Below are positions 8,985-17,635 of a DNA stretch of 44,127 bases, piece after piece. Each line of letters opens with the position of its first letter. Positions within the stretch are counted from its first letter, which is position 1. The notes beneath the pieces are model-generated. The model saw nothing but the letters and a program-made list of their open reading frames with translations, made no database searches and had not been told where the DNA came from. Location: NCBI RefSeq assembly GCF_017115105.1, contig NZ_JABXKH010000098.1, forward strand, positions 1 through 44,127, given 5' to 3'. A program made the position numbers and the translations under genes. This stretch comes from Nostoc sp. NMS2. Its GTDB lineage: Bacteria > Cyanobacteriota > Cyanobacteriia > Cyanobacteriales > Nostocaceae.

Positions 8985-9239
8985 TTAAGAGTCCTCCCGT
9001 TGCTCCACTTTTAGGAGATACTCGTTCAGTAGCCTTTTACCTGGTTCGCCTATCTTCTGTAACATTTCTTCAATTAGCTTTAGTGCCATCTGTGAAGGCA
9101 CTGTAGATCCGTTCTCCCAACGATTGACTGTTCGTAGAGAAACTCCCAGCTTGGCTGCAAATTTTTCCTGAGAAAGATCCAGTTGCTGCCGGAGTTCACG
9201 GATTAAATCTGAAATTTTTAGTGGCTTTTTTAGTTCCAT
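8985..9239 (-). CDS. XRE-family helix-turn-helix regulator
   Basis: An 84-residue protein made of one Cro/C1-type helix-turn-helix. The HTH spans about residues 8-62, with LRQQLDLSQEKFAAKLGVS and the recognition-helix region RTVNRWENGSTVPS. A short charged C-terminal helix (LLNEYLLKVEQREDS) could serve in dimerisation. It is the first gene of a minus-strand operon and is followed two bases later by the hybrid kinase, so the kinase may control its activity or the regulator may autoregulate the operon. Both ideas are inference. ATG start at 9239, with GGAAGATTAGG-like sequence upstream only on the opposite strand, so no clear ribosome-binding site. Confidence 0.85.
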   Translation of the reverse strand: MELKKPLKISDLIRELRQQLDLSQEKFAAKLGVSLRTVNRWENGSTVPSQMALKLIEEMLQKIGEPGKRLLNEYLLKVEQREDS

Positions 9240-9620
9240 AATAGGAAGATTAGGACAGGTGTCTCGCCATTTGGCTCCAACTTGAGGAAGAATTTAAATA
9301 ATCATTAGTTGTTGTCAATTTTATCTTTTGGCGAAATCCCACTATCATTTATTAGTCTTCATTGCTTGCTGTTCAATGATTTAACTCCTCTGCCATAGTT
9401 CTGATGAATGTTCACTGTTGTAAAGCAGTGCGACCAAATAAGCTAACTATTAAATAAATATTAAATTATTATCACTGCTTACTTATTCCAACAGGATGAT
9501 CTCTCTAAACCTTCTTGTCAGTAATGTTTGAGATGCGCTTACCCTGAGTCAGATACCAATGGCAAAACTATAAAGCTATAATGCACTTCTAATCAAATGT
9601 TTGCCTGAACTTTAACCGTT
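9240..9620. other. Divergent intergenic region
   Basis: It separates the minus-strand XRE/kinase operon from the plus-strand acyltransferase, so both promoters must lie here. The sequence is A/T-rich (especially 9425-9475) with no strong palindrome, no recognisable promoter boxes and no RNA gene that I can see. Confidence 0.4.
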
Positions 9621-10640
9621 TTGATTAATCAACACTCCCAAAACCTCCTCGATCCTCAACTGGGAAATGAACCAGGTGAATATATATTTAGCTGGTTTGA
9701 TTGGTTTTGTCTTTGGTATCCTCCAGGCTGGCTAATTTTATTCAACCGCCATTGGCAGCACTATCATACCGATACAGACGGTTGGAATTGGCTAGAATAT
9801 GGATTATTTTTAATTCCTGGCGGATTTTATCTAGCGATGCTGATTCGCTGGTTGCGTCTTGGTTTTCGTTCACCCCGAACAGAACTTGGTGAATTTGATC
9901 CCAAATATCAACAAGCTTTTCGCCAAGAAGTTCTCGGCCCCATCGTCAAATACTATTTTCGGGGAGAATTACAACAAGTCGAAAACTTGCCGCAAACAGG
10001 GCCCTTGATTGTAACAATGAATCACGCAGGGATGTGTTTCCCTTGGGATTTTTTGAGTTTGGGCTATTTATTAAGTGAATCTAGAGGATGGGTGGTACAA
10101 CCTGTAGCAAATCCAGCATTATTTGATCATCCTTGGGTTATTTGGTGGCTACCACCCAAATGGTCGCAGGTTTTGGGTGGTGTGCGAGCCGAATCAGATG
10201 ATTTTAAGGCAGCTATGGCCCAAGATAAAATCATCTTATATGCACCCGAAGGTATCCGCGGCCCTCTGAAAGGTTGGAAAAGACGCTATCAACTAGAAAA
10301 GTTTGATGTGAGTTTTGTTAAGTTGAGCGATCGCTATCATATTCCCATTCTCCCAGTAGTTTGCATCGGGAGTGAATTTTTACATCCTTGGGCTATTAAT
10401 TTCCAGAAATTGCAACGACTATTCAAATTACCATTCTTGCCTTTATCGCCTTTCATGTTTGTCTTAATTCTGTTTCCTTCAATGGGAATTTGGGCAATGA
10501 GAACTCGCTTGCATTACTATATTCAGCCTTTAGAATCAGCAGAATTACACAATTCAAACAGGACAGTAGCTTATCAGCAAGCACAAAAATTACGAGAAAA
10601 ACTGCAATTAAAAATTAATCAGAGACTATTGATAAAGTAA
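9621..10640 (+). CDS. PlsC-like glycerolipid acyltransferase family protein
   Basis: A 339-residue protein of the lysophosphatidic-acid acyltransferase (PlsC/LPLAT) superfamily, which acylates glycerolipid intermediates at the membrane. It has an N-terminal amphipathic or membrane stretch (FSWFDWFCLWYPPGW and EYGLFLIPGGFYLAMLI), an acceptor motif NHAGMCFPWD near residue 135 and the phosphate-binding block APEGIRGP near residue 210. Canonical enzymes have H-x4-D in the first motif; here His and Asp are seven residues apart, as in divergent branches. A hydrophobic segment lies near residue 275 (PFMFVLILFPSMGIWAM). The start used is TTG; an in-frame stop lies just upstream and no ATG offers a better start. 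The substrate is unproven. Confidence 0.75.
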   Translation: MINQHSQNLLDPQLGNEPGEYIFSWFDWFCLWYPPGWLILFNRHWQHYHTDTDGWNWLEYGLFLIPGGFYLAMLIRWLRLGFRSPRTELGEFDPKYQQAFRQEVLGPIVKYYFRGELQQVENLPQTGPLIVTMNHAGMCFPWDFLSLGYLLSESRGWVVQPVANPALFDHPWVIWWLPPKWSQVLGGVRAESDDFKAAMAQDKIILYAPEGIRGPLKGWKRRYQLEKFDVSFVKLSDRYHIPILPVVCIGSEFLHPWAINFQKLQRLFKLPFLPLSPFMFVLILFPSMGIWAMRTRLHYYIQPLESAELHNSNRTVAYQQAQKLREKLQLKINQRLLIK

Positions 10641-10674
10641 GTAAATCTTAAGTAGGGTGTGATTTTAATTAGAC

Positions 10675-10755
10675 GTAGGTTGGGTTACGCAAAGCCTCCA
10701 ACGCCACTTGCTACAACGCGGGAAACCCGCGCAACGCAGTGGCTCCCCAACCTAC
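10675..10755. repeat. GTAGGTTGG-bounded palindromic repeat, copy B
   Basis: An 81-bp unit from GTAGGTTGGG to CCCCAACCTAC, with an internal GCGGGAAACCCGC hairpin and core AACGCCACTTGCTACAACG. It is followed by a T-tract. It is nearly identical over its core to copy C at 26489-26608. Confidence 0.75.
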
Positions 10756-10919
10756 AATTTTTTTTTTTTTTTTAGCCTTGCCGCGCCACTACAAAAACTT
10801 TATCGAAATAGAATTCAGGAGTCAGAATGGGCTAAACGCCCCGCTATCGCTAACAGAATGAATTCTGTTCGATAAAACCTATTGAATTAAGGGATGATTC
10901 TTGTGGGGTGGGCCGAAAA

Positions 10920-11253
10920 GCCATTGGTGTCAACTTAAGAGCAAACGCTTATTCCACAGTCATTTTACCCCTCCCCGTGAACGGGGCTACCGTGTACACA
11001 CAAGTGACTTATTTTGCTCAAAGCGCTCCCAGACCTAACCCCCAGCCCCTTCCCTGCGAGGGAAGGGGAGTAAGATTCAAAGCCCCTCTCCGCGTCGGAG
11101 AGGGGTTTGGGGAGAGGTCTGCTGACTTGTGTATACACGGTAGGTGAACGGGGAGGGGAGATTTTGTCGCTAGACAAAAGCGGGGTGGGGTTCCGACGAC
11201 TTAATTAGTAATTGAGTAGGTCTTGGGTTTCACGTTAAGTTGACACCAATGGC
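10920..11253. repeat. MITE-like element with 19-bp perfect terminal inverted repeats
   Basis: The left terminus GCCATTGGTGTCAACTTAA (10920-10938) is the exact reverse complement of the right terminus at 11235-11253. A second inverted-repeat pair is nested inside (CTACCGTGTACACACAAGT at 10987-11005 with a one-mismatch partner at 11125-11143), and a third hairpin is made of AGCCCCTTCCCTGCGAGGG-type sequence near 11043-11067. It encodes no protein. Confidence 0.75.
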
Positions 11254-11286
11254 AACATGAGCGCCCGGAAATACGCTCATGTTGCC
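11251..11286. terminator. Strong 13-bp hairpin, possible terminator or repeat
   Basis: GGCAACATGAGCG (11251-11263) pairs perfectly with CGCTCATGTTGCC (11274-11286) around a 10-base loop. No T-run follows, so it may be a repeat hairpin rather than an intrinsic terminator. Its first three bases overlap the end of the neighbouring element. Confidence 0.4.
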
Positions 11287-11403
11287 CTTCCCACAAAAAT
11301 AGTAAAAATTTCTCAGATTAAATCTCGGATAAAATATATAGTACAAATATACTAATTTGCTGCTAAAATGCCTTAAAAGTCAGCTAGCTTTACTTGAGGT
11401 AGT

Positions 11404-11910
11404 ATGAAAAAAATCTCAGACACGGACAAAAAGCCCATTTTGCTGAAAGTCTCGCTGTTGCAGCCTACACCTGTAACTACTGCAATAGTGCCACTGCAAC
11501 CCCAACAGGAAAAAATCATCAGTGAACGGGAGCGTTTGATAACACAAGTCGAGCGCATCAACCAGATGGCGGCAGAGTTGGAAGCAGCGATATTAGAGTT
11601 GAAAGCGATCGCTAACACACTGAATAGTCAAAAACGTTACCCACTCTTGAAGAAGGAGCTAGGTAAACAGATTTGTCAGTATTTCGCAGTTAGCGTCCCT
11701 TGGGTGAAACGAAAACCTGACGAATCATTTATTTTGACAACGCGAAAAGTTGATTTATTCCGAGCCGAAAGGGAAGCTGCACTGCTAGCACAGCAACTTC
11801 GTCAGCAAACCAAAAAAAGATTAGCATCGCAGCGACACAGAAAAAACAAGAGTGGGGCAAAGACTGACACAAGACACTTGTGCCATTCGGCATTAGTCAA
11901 CAAATCTTAA
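11404..11910 (+). CDS. Hypothetical coiled-coil, basic C-terminus protein
   Basis: A 168-residue protein I do not recognise. Residues about 38-75 (ERERLITQVERINQMAAEL onwards) form a heptad-patterned helix likely to be a coiled coil. A middle segment (LGKQICQYFAVSVPWVKRK) is followed by a long charged helix and a strongly basic tail (KKRLASQRHRKNKSG), which could bind nucleic acid or an acidic partner. There is no signal peptide or membrane segment. The ATG start is preceded by GAGGTAGT, a reasonable ribosome-binding site. The neighbouring DUF6464-like gene lies 226 bases downstream and is probably separate. The coding pattern and HIP1 site support a real gene. Confidence 0.65.
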   Translation: MKKISDTDKKPILLKVSLLQPTPVTTAIVPLQPQQEKIISERERLITQVERINQMAAELEAAILELKAIANTLNSQKRYPLLKKELGKQICQYFAVSVPWVKRKPDESFILTTRKVDLFRAEREAALLAQQLRQQTKKRLASQRHRKNKSGAKTDTRHLCHSALVNKS

Positions 11911-12136
11911 AATTATCAACATTCAACGGCAGTTCACGCCTGGAATTGTAACAGTTATGCTGATTGAAGTGGCAGAAGAAACTTCTTCGTTAAAATTGCT
12001 AGATACTACACTGCCATTGCTAATCGCTACCAACTATGGTTGCAATTAGGTAAAACTGCCCTAATATTTGCACTTCCGTAAACCAGAGTGCAACATCAGG
12101 GACAATCAATCAGCGCACAGAAGAGGTAAAAAGAAG

Positions 12137-12463
12137 GTGTTAAAGACACTTTTAGTAATTGCCGTTGGTTTTTTACCGTCCCTGATTTCTCTGTGGGCGA
12201 TCCGCAAAACCCATGCGCGATCGCGTTTACGGATGAGGCAAGCAGCCATGAATTTTTCAGTAGTAGAGGGACGGCAAAACCTTAGACCGATTGAAAGCGA
12301 TCGCTATTATTTAGAAGGGGTAGGTTATTTAATCGGCGATATCAGCTGCAAATTTAATGCCCGATCCGGCTATATGCGTTGTGCTGTCAATCCCGACGGC
12401 CCATGTAACGGTTGCCGTCACTACGAACCGAAAGGATTACCTGGTAGCGAAAAAGGGGTTTAA
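12137..12463 (+). CDS. DUF6464-like small membrane protein
   Basis: A protein of about 109 residues when started at the GTG at 12137, which has AGAGG/AAGAAGG purine-rich sequence just upstream; a longer TTG start at 12068 is possible but adds a polar leader. It begins with one membrane helix (LLVIAVGFLPSLISLWA) and then a basic segment. The C-terminal domain has three conserved-looking cysteines in DISCKFNARSGYMRCAVNP and CNGCRHYEP, which could bind metal. I recall cyanobacterial DUF6464 proteins with this pattern; the function is unknown. It is probably anchored in the membrane with the Cys-rich domain in the cytoplasm. Confidence 0.7.
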   Translation: MLKTLLVIAVGFLPSLISLWAIRKTHARSRLRMRQAAMNFSVVEGRQNLRPIESDRYYLEGVGYLIGDISCKFNARSGYMRCAVNPDGPCNGCRHYEPKGLPGSEKGV

Positions 12464-12689
12464 AAGTACTTACTTAGGATTCAACTAAACTGATGGGGAA
12501 TGATAAAATCATTACTAATTATAATAATTTGTATTTAGAAGCACTTTGAATATTTGTCTTTGCATGGTGAAATAAGAATGATTTAATAGAATTCGTGCAA
12601 AAGTATAAATCTGCGTCATTTGGTTTGCAGATTATGAAAATTACTATGAACTTTTGCCGAATATCTAATAACTACATGATTATTTAACG

Positions 12690-13931
12690 ATGAACAACGC
12701 GATCGCTCAGACAACAGCATTATTATCAACTTGCGCTTTGCTACTAACAGGCTGTGGCGGTGGCTCTGTGACAACTACTCCAAATAGGACTCCAAATAAC
12801 ACTACAACTAACACTGCCCAGACAACGACGACATCGGGCGCTATTCCCATCGGTATTGCCTTAGCACAAACCAGCAACGTAGCATTACTAGGTCAAGAGG
12901 GATTTGTGGGAGCCAGAATTGCTGAGAAGTATTTCAATAGCAAAGGTGGTATTAATGGCACTCCGATTAAATTAGTACCCCAAGATACGAGCGGTGATGA
13001 AGCTGGAGCAATTAACGCTTTTCAAACTTTAATTAATAAAGATAAAGTTGTGGGTATTGTTGGCCCTACTTTATCACAGCAAGCTTTTAGTGCCGATCCC
13101 GTTGCCGAACGTGCAAAAGTTCCAGTTATTGGAGCATCAAATACCGCCAAAGGAATTCCAGAAATTGGTGATTATGTAGCTCGTGTATCTGCCCCTGTCT
13201 CTATAGTTGCCCCTAATTCGGTGAAAGCTGCACTCAAGCAGAATCCTCAAATTAAAAAAGTGGCAGTTTTTTACGCCCAAAATGACGCATTTAATAAATC
13301 AGAAACAGAGATTTTTCAACAAGCAGTTAAAGAACAAGGGCTAGAATTAGTAACAGTTCAAAAGTTCCAAACTACTGATACCGACTTTCAAGCCCAAGCT
13401 ACTAATGCAATTAACTTAAAACCAGATTTAGTAATTATTTCGGGGCTAGCTGCTGATGGTGGTAACTTAGTGCGACAACTGCGAGAGTTAGGTTATAAAG
13501 GCATAATTATTGGTGGTAATGGTCTGAATACACCCAATGTTTTATCAGTGTGTAAAGCCCTTTGCGATGGTGTGCTGATTGCTCAAGCTTACAGTCCTGA
13601 ATATCCTGGTGAGATTAATAAGATATTTCGCCAAGCCTATATTGAGCAATACAAAAAAGAACCAGCCCAATTTACCGGTCAATCTTTTACTGCGGTGCAG
13701 GTGTATGTTGAAGCTCTTAAAGAGTTGGATAAAAAATCTAAAATCAGCACATTACCTCTTGATAAACTGCGAACAGAATTGAACAAGCAAATACTAGCTG
13801 GAAAATATGATACACCCTTAGGTGAGATTGCTTTTACACCAGTAGGGGATGTGATTCAAAAAGAATTTTATGTCGCCCAAATTAAGATGGATAAAGACGG
13901 AAATACTGGAAAATTTGTATTTATAAAATAG
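12690..13931 (+). CDS. ABC transporter substrate-binding lipoprotein (branched-chain/neutral amino acids)
   Basis: A 413-residue periplasmic binding protein of the LivJ/LivK type (type I fold, Peripla_BP_6). The signal peptide ends in the lipobox LTGC, giving a lipidated Cys22, followed by a Thr/Asn-rich linker of about 30 residues. The mature domain starts PIGIALAQTSNVALLGQEG and includes VGIVGPTLSQQAFS, the ligand-loop region characteristic of the family, and PDLVIISGLAADGG. In Anabaena the equivalent of the N-I neutral amino-acid system is called NatB. The permease gene starts seven bases after the stop, so it leads the transporter operon. Hydrophobic or neutral amino acids are the likely ligands. 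Confidence 0.88.
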   Translation: MNNAIAQTTALLSTCALLLTGCGGGSVTTTPNRTPNNTTTNTAQTTTTSGAIPIGIALAQTSNVALLGQEGFVGARIAEKYFNSKGGINGTPIKLVPQDTSGDEAGAINAFQTLINKDKVVGIVGPTLSQQAFSADPVAERAKVPVIGASNTAKGIPEIGDYVARVSAPVSIVAPNSVKAALKQNPQIKKVAVFYAQNDAFNKSETEIFQQAVKEQGLELVTVQKFQTTDTDFQAQATNAINLKPDLVIISGLAADGGNLVRQLRELGYKGIIIGGNGLNTPNVLSVCKALCDGVLIAQAYSPEYPGEINKIFRQAYIEQYKKEPAQFTGQSFTAVQVYVEALKELDKKSKISTLPLDKLRTELNKQILAGKYDTPLGEIAFTPVGDVIQKEFYVAQIKMDKDGNTGKFVFIK

Positions 13932-13938
13932 TTGCAAC

Positions 13939-14889
13939 ATGGATATCACTCTATTTCTGCAACAATTTTTGAACGGATTATCTATTGGTAGTATCTATGC
14001 AATTTTTGCATTGGGATATACCTTAGTGTATTCAATTTTGGGCATCATTAATTTAGCTCATGGCGCGATTTTTACCTTGGGTGCATATTTCACTTATGCC
14101 CTCATGGGTGGTAACTTTGGATTTAATGGCTTGTTAGCTAATGCAGTCTTGCCGATAAAATTACCATTTGCTATAGCCTTAATTTTAGGAAGTACCTTGG
14201 CGGGATTTATTGGGGTAGTGATGGAACGGGTTGCTTTTCAACCTTTACGCCGTCAAGGATCTGATCCCTTACTAACTGTTGTTTCCAGCTTGGGGGTAGC
14301 AGTGGTAATTGTGAACTTAATCCAGTATTTGGTAGGCGCAGAAAGTTACACATACCCCGCAGATACTTATGGGAATTTACCACCTTCGATTAATTTTGGG
14401 ACTCCAGAAAAGGAAATTCCGATTCGCACCGTTCAGATAATAATTTTTGCTGTATCAGTTGCGATTGTGGCAATTATTACCTACTTTATCAACCGGACTA
14501 AGTATGGTAAAGCAATGCAAGCGATCGCAGAAGATCCGACTACAGCTAGTTTGTTAGGCATTAATAGCGATCGTTTTATTATCCTAACATTCTTCATCAG
14601 CAGTTTCTTAGCAGGATTAGCAGGAACCTTAGTCGCTTCTAGTGTTAGTATTGCTGGGCCATATTTCGGCATTGCTTTTGGATTGCGGGGTTTAGCGGTA
14701 ATTGTCTTAGGTGGTTTAGGTAGTATTCCCGGCGCAGTTTTAGGAGGATTACTCATTGGATTAGTTGAAGCTTTTGTGCCGGCGGAATATTCCGGTTACA
14801 AAGAAGCTGTAGCCTACGGAATATTATTTATCATGTTGTTAGTTAGACCCCAAGGTTTGCTAGGTCGTCGGTTTATTCAAAAAGTTTAA
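13939..14889 (+). CDS. livH: Branched-chain amino acid ABC transporter permease (LivH-type)
   Basis: A 316-residue inner-membrane permease with about eight hydrophobic helices. The N-terminus FLNGLSIGSIYAIFALGYTL and the stretch GIINLAHGAIFTLGAYF are hallmarks of LivH-family subunits. The cytoplasmic coupling loop AMQAIAEDPTTASLLGIN contacts the ATPases. The C-terminus, from LRGLAVIVLGGLGSIPGAVL to RPQGLLGRR, is also typical. It follows the binding protein by seven bases and pairs with the LivM-type permease downstream. In Anabaena nomenclature it corresponds to one of the NatC/NatD subunits. Confidence 0.9.
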   Translation: MDITLFLQQFLNGLSIGSIYAIFALGYTLVYSILGIINLAHGAIFTLGAYFTYALMGGNFGFNGLLANAVLPIKLPFAIALILGSTLAGFIGVVMERVAFQPLRRQGSDPLLTVVSSLGVAVVIVNLIQYLVGAESYTYPADTYGNLPPSINFGTPEKEIPIRTVQIIIFAVSVAIVAIITYFINRTKYGKAMQAIAEDPTTASLLGINSDRFIILTFFISSFLAGLAGTLVASSVSIAGPYFGIAFGLRGLAVIVLGGLGSIPGAVLGGLLIGLVEAFVPAEYSGYKEAVAYGILFIMLLVRPQGLLGRRFIQKV

Positions 14890-14964
14890 AGAGACGTAGC
14901 GCGATGAAAACATACACCAAATAAAAATTAACTTTTATTAACAGCTTAATTAAAATATTTTACA

Positions 14965-15927
14965 ATGGCTGAATTTTTCTCTACTTATGAATCACCACTA
15001 GTCTACATGGTATTGGAGGCTTTATTAGGATTATCGCTTTATTTACCACTGATGGCTGGACAATTGTCTTTGGCTAGTCCTGGATTTTATGCTTTAGGTG
15101 GATATATTGCAGCGATTTTATCTACAAAAGTTTTCCCATCTAGTAATAATTTATTTCCCATTCCGTTACTTTTATTAGAGATGTTGATTGCTGGTTTAAT
15201 CTCCGGTATATTAGCTGTAATAGTGGGAATTCCGGCATTAAGGTTGCGGGGAATTTATTTAGCGATCGCAACTATTGCTTTTGTAGAAGTATTGCGAGTT
15301 GTATCCTTAAATTTAGATATTACAGGCGGTGCTGTAGGAATTTTTGGTATTCCTCAACCCTTCCAAAGCCAAATCGAATATTTGTGGATTGCTGTACCAT
15401 TACTATTAATTAGTATGGTATTATTTTACCGTTTAGAACGTATTCGCACAGGTAGGGCATTCATTGCCATCCGTGAAGATGAATTAGCTGCCAGTGCAAT
15501 GGGAATAAACCCCACATACTACAAAGTTTTAGCCTTTACTCTCGGAGCAATTCTTGCTGGAATTGTAGGTGTAATCAGCGCTCATTTTCTCAATACCTGG
15601 AATGCTCGACAAGGTACTTTTGATGCTAGCATTACCTATTTGACGATTGTATTAATTGGTGGTTCTAGAACTTTTTTAGGTTCGGTGGTAGGTGCAATTG
15701 TATTGAAAGTTTTATTAGAAATTGTTTTGCGAAGAATCGCCGATATAGCAGGATTACCAAATTGGTTAGCCCAATTTTTACGAGATGGCAGATTAATTAT
15801 TTATGGTATATTAATAGTCTTAGGAACTATATTTTTTCCCCAAGGATTTGTAACTCCAGATATTTTGAAAAAGTGTAAAAAGCAATTGATAAAAGCGGCC
15901 GATCTGATTAAAGACGCAGCGCAATGA
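14965..15927 (+). CDS. livM: Branched-chain amino acid ABC transporter permease (LivM-type)
   Basis: A 320-residue inner-membrane permease. Family signs are the glycine-rich GQLSLASPGFYALGGYIAA near residues 31-50, the segment ALRLRGIYLAIATIAFVEV, the coupling loop FIAIREDELAASAMGIN and the end IFFPQGFVTPDIL. It forms the heterodimeric pore with LivH. A 75-base A/T-rich gap separates it from livH, and its stop overlaps the ATG of livG (ATGA), so those two are translationally coupled. Length is usual for the family. Confidence 0.9.
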   Translation: MAEFFSTYESPLVYMVLEALLGLSLYLPLMAGQLSLASPGFYALGGYIAAILSTKVFPSSNNLFPIPLLLLEMLIAGLISGILAVIVGIPALRLRGIYLAIATIAFVEVLRVVSLNLDITGGAVGIFGIPQPFQSQIEYLWIAVPLLLISMVLFYRLERIRTGRAFIAIREDELAASAMGINPTYYKVLAFTLGAILAGIVGVISAHFLNTWNARQGTFDASITYLTIVLIGGSRTFLGSVVGAIVLKVLLEIVLRRIADIAGLPNWLAQFLRDGRLIIYGILIVLGTIFFPQGFVTPDILKKCKKQLIKAADLIKDAAQ

Positions 15928-16703
15928 TAAATCACATTGTTTTAGAAGCAAAATCACTGACTCGCCGCTTTGGGGGTTTAGTGGCGGTAAATAATGTATC
16001 TTTTACAGTCAATCAACATGAGATTTTTGGATTAATTGGCCCTAACGGTGCTGGGAAAACAACACTGTTTAATTTGATTACAGCTTTTATTCCCCTTTCT
16101 AGTGGAGAGTTATGCTATCAAGGTGCTAATATTTCCCAACTACGCCCCCATCAAATTGCAGGTTTAGGTATTGCTCGGACTTTTCAAAATATTCGCTTAT
16201 TTGGTGAATTGTCAGCGCTAGAAAATGTCATAATTGCCCGACATTTGCTGAATAAAAGTAATCTATTAACAGGAGTTTTGGGATTACCACCAGCGCGTCG
16301 GGAAGAGAAAAAAAGCAGGCGAAAAGCTTTACAATTATTAGAGATGGTGGGATTGAGCGATCGCGCTGACGAAAAAGCCAAAAACTTCGCATACGGAGAT
16401 CAGCGTCGGCTGGAAATTGCCCGCGCTTTAGCCTTAGAACCGCAAATCTTACTCCTCGACGAACCTGCTGCGGGGATGAACCCCAACGAAAAGCAGCAAC
16501 TGAGTGAATTTATCCGTAGTCTGCGAGAACAGTTTAATTTAACAATTGTGCTGATTGAACACCATGTACCCTTGGTTATGGGTTTGTGCGATCGCATTGC
16601 CGTGTTAGATTTTGGACAGTTGATTGCTTTGGGTGAACCATCTGTAGTTAGAAACGATCCGGCTGTAATTGAAGCTTATTTGGGTAATGAACAACTAACT
16701 TGA
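15924..16703 (+). CDS. livG: Branched-chain amino acid ABC transporter ATPase (LivG-type)
   Basis: A 259-residue ABC ATPase. Walker A GPNGAGKTT is near residues 38-46. The LivG-specific segment ARTFQNIRLFGELSALENV and the long insert before the signature are present. The signature-like FAYGDQRRLEIARAL replaces the usual LSGGQ, which is normal for LivG proteins. Walker B is ILLLDEPAAGMNP, and the H-loop is IVLIEHHV. It couples ATP hydrolysis to import, together with LivF. The LivF partner is normally the next gene; here two opposed Rpn-type genes intervene, the first only three bases beyond this stop. Confidence 0.92.
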   Translation: MINHIVLEAKSLTRRFGGLVAVNNVSFTVNQHEIFGLIGPNGAGKTTLFNLITAFIPLSSGELCYQGANISQLRPHQIAGLGIARTFQNIRLFGELSALENVIIARHLLNKSNLLTGVLGLPPARREEKKSRRKALQLLEMVGLSDRADEKAKNFAYGDQRRLEIARALALEPQILLLDEPAAGMNPNEKQQLSEFIRSLREQFNLTIVLIEHHVPLVMGLCDRIAVLDFGQLIALGEPSVVRNDPAVIEAYLGNEQLT

Positions 16704-16706
16704 GAA

Positions 16707-17564
16707 TTACAAAATCTGTTGCAATTCTTCAATAGTATTTGCAGTGACAATATTTCGTAAAATTGTCTTTAAACGCTCTAAATCCTGAATCTGGTTAATT
16801 TGTGCCATCAATTGTAAACCGCGATCGCTAAATTTCAACTCTAAATTAATTTCAATCGCAGAAAGTATTCCTTGTAGTTCCCCGCTTGCTTTCCCGCGTG
16901 CTTCCCCTTCGCGTAAAATTTCTTGATACCAAGGTGACTCACGTAATACAGACATATCCCACCTCATGATTTCTTGAATGAGCGTATTCTCTAAAACAAA
17001 CGTAGCAAAAAAAGCTAGAACTGTTTCTAGTTGGTTGAGTTGTTCATCAGCACGGAGGATTTGCAATGCTTCTCTAATAATAGATTCATTTTCACCACCT
17101 TTGAGAATGGGTACAAATGGCAGTAAGGATGGTAAGGGTTGTTGAAAAGCAATATTGACATCAATTTCCCACAGGTTAATTACCCGATAATCTTGTATTG
17201 CCCGTAATCCTGCAATATTTGATGTAAAGTTTGTGGGTATTTCGTTGTTACCAGTTTTCAGAATATTGATGAGAACGGGGTATGTTGGTAAGTTATATTT
17301 TTCTTCCGCAAGTGCAGCATAAGCACGCATCCGACGTGGCATGTTGGATTGATAGCGTAATTGCAATTCGTTGAGAAGCAAAAATTCTCCATGTTGCGGA
17401 CTACTGACACGGATTAAAACATCACTTTCCCGGCTAATCCACTGAAATTCACTATTTAGAATTTCCCCAGCAACAACATCAGGAATCTGCGTTACCCATC
17501 TTACCCAGTTATTGGGTGCGAGGCTGATTAATTTTTTGGTACTGACATCAGCAGGCTTCGTCAT
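16707..17564 (-). CDS. Rpn-type PD-(D/E)XK nuclease/transposase-like protein
   Basis: A 285-residue protein of the Rpn (recombination-promoting nuclease, formerly putative transposase) type common in Nostoc. The N-terminal nuclease-like core contains the Asp in SRESDVLIRV and the E-x-Q signature in LLLNELQLRY, the pattern expected for PD-(D/E)XK folds. DYRVINLWEID and PLPSLLPFVPILKGG follow, then a helical region with MRWDMSVLRESPWYQEILREGEARGK and a C-terminal helical tail. It is a paralogue of the next gene, collinear along most of its length. It lies antisense to and between livG and livF. The family is tied to DNA cleavage and recombination in enteric bacteria; the role here is unknown. 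Confidence 0.8.
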   Translation of the reverse strand: MTKPADVSTKKLISLAPNNWVRWVTQIPDVVAGEILNSEFQWISRESDVLIRVSSPQHGEFLLLNELQLRYQSNMPRRMRAYAALAEEKYNLPTYPVLINILKTGNNEIPTNFTSNIAGLRAIQDYRVINLWEIDVNIAFQQPLPSLLPFVPILKGGENESIIREALQILRADEQLNQLETVLAFFATFVLENTLIQEIMRWDMSVLRESPWYQEILREGEARGKASGELQGILSAIEINLELKFSDRGLQLMAQINQIQDLERLKTILRNIVTANTIEELQQIL

Positions 17565-17635
17565 TAAGGTATAGATGCACTCAGTAAGTGAGATTTATAT
17601 TAATTTGAAATTGCTTTTAAGTCGGTTGGTGCAAC

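Larger units (their letters stand above)
10641..11403. other. Repeat-rich intergenic region
   Basis: No gene. The interval holds the GTAGGTTGG palindrome (10675-10755), a run of 16 or more T beginning near 10757, a nested 334-bp inverted-repeat element (10920-11253) and an abutting 13-bp perfect hairpin (11251-11286). The last 110 bases are A/T-rich and likely contain the promoter of the next gene. The frames at 10908-11177 on both strands are artefacts of the palindromes. Confidence 0.6.

Noticed and set aside
10908..11177. Frames over the nested element on both strands
   Set aside because: Mirror-image frames produced by the palindrome, with no domain similarity.
12068..12136. Extended TTG start for the DUF6464-like gene
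   Set aside because: It adds a polar leader before the membrane helix, while the GTG at 12137 has purine-rich sequence upstream and a normal start for the family.
12480..12689. Search for an NtcA site (GTA-N8-TAC) before the amino-acid transporter
   Set aside because: No convincing match with a suitably placed -10 box was found.
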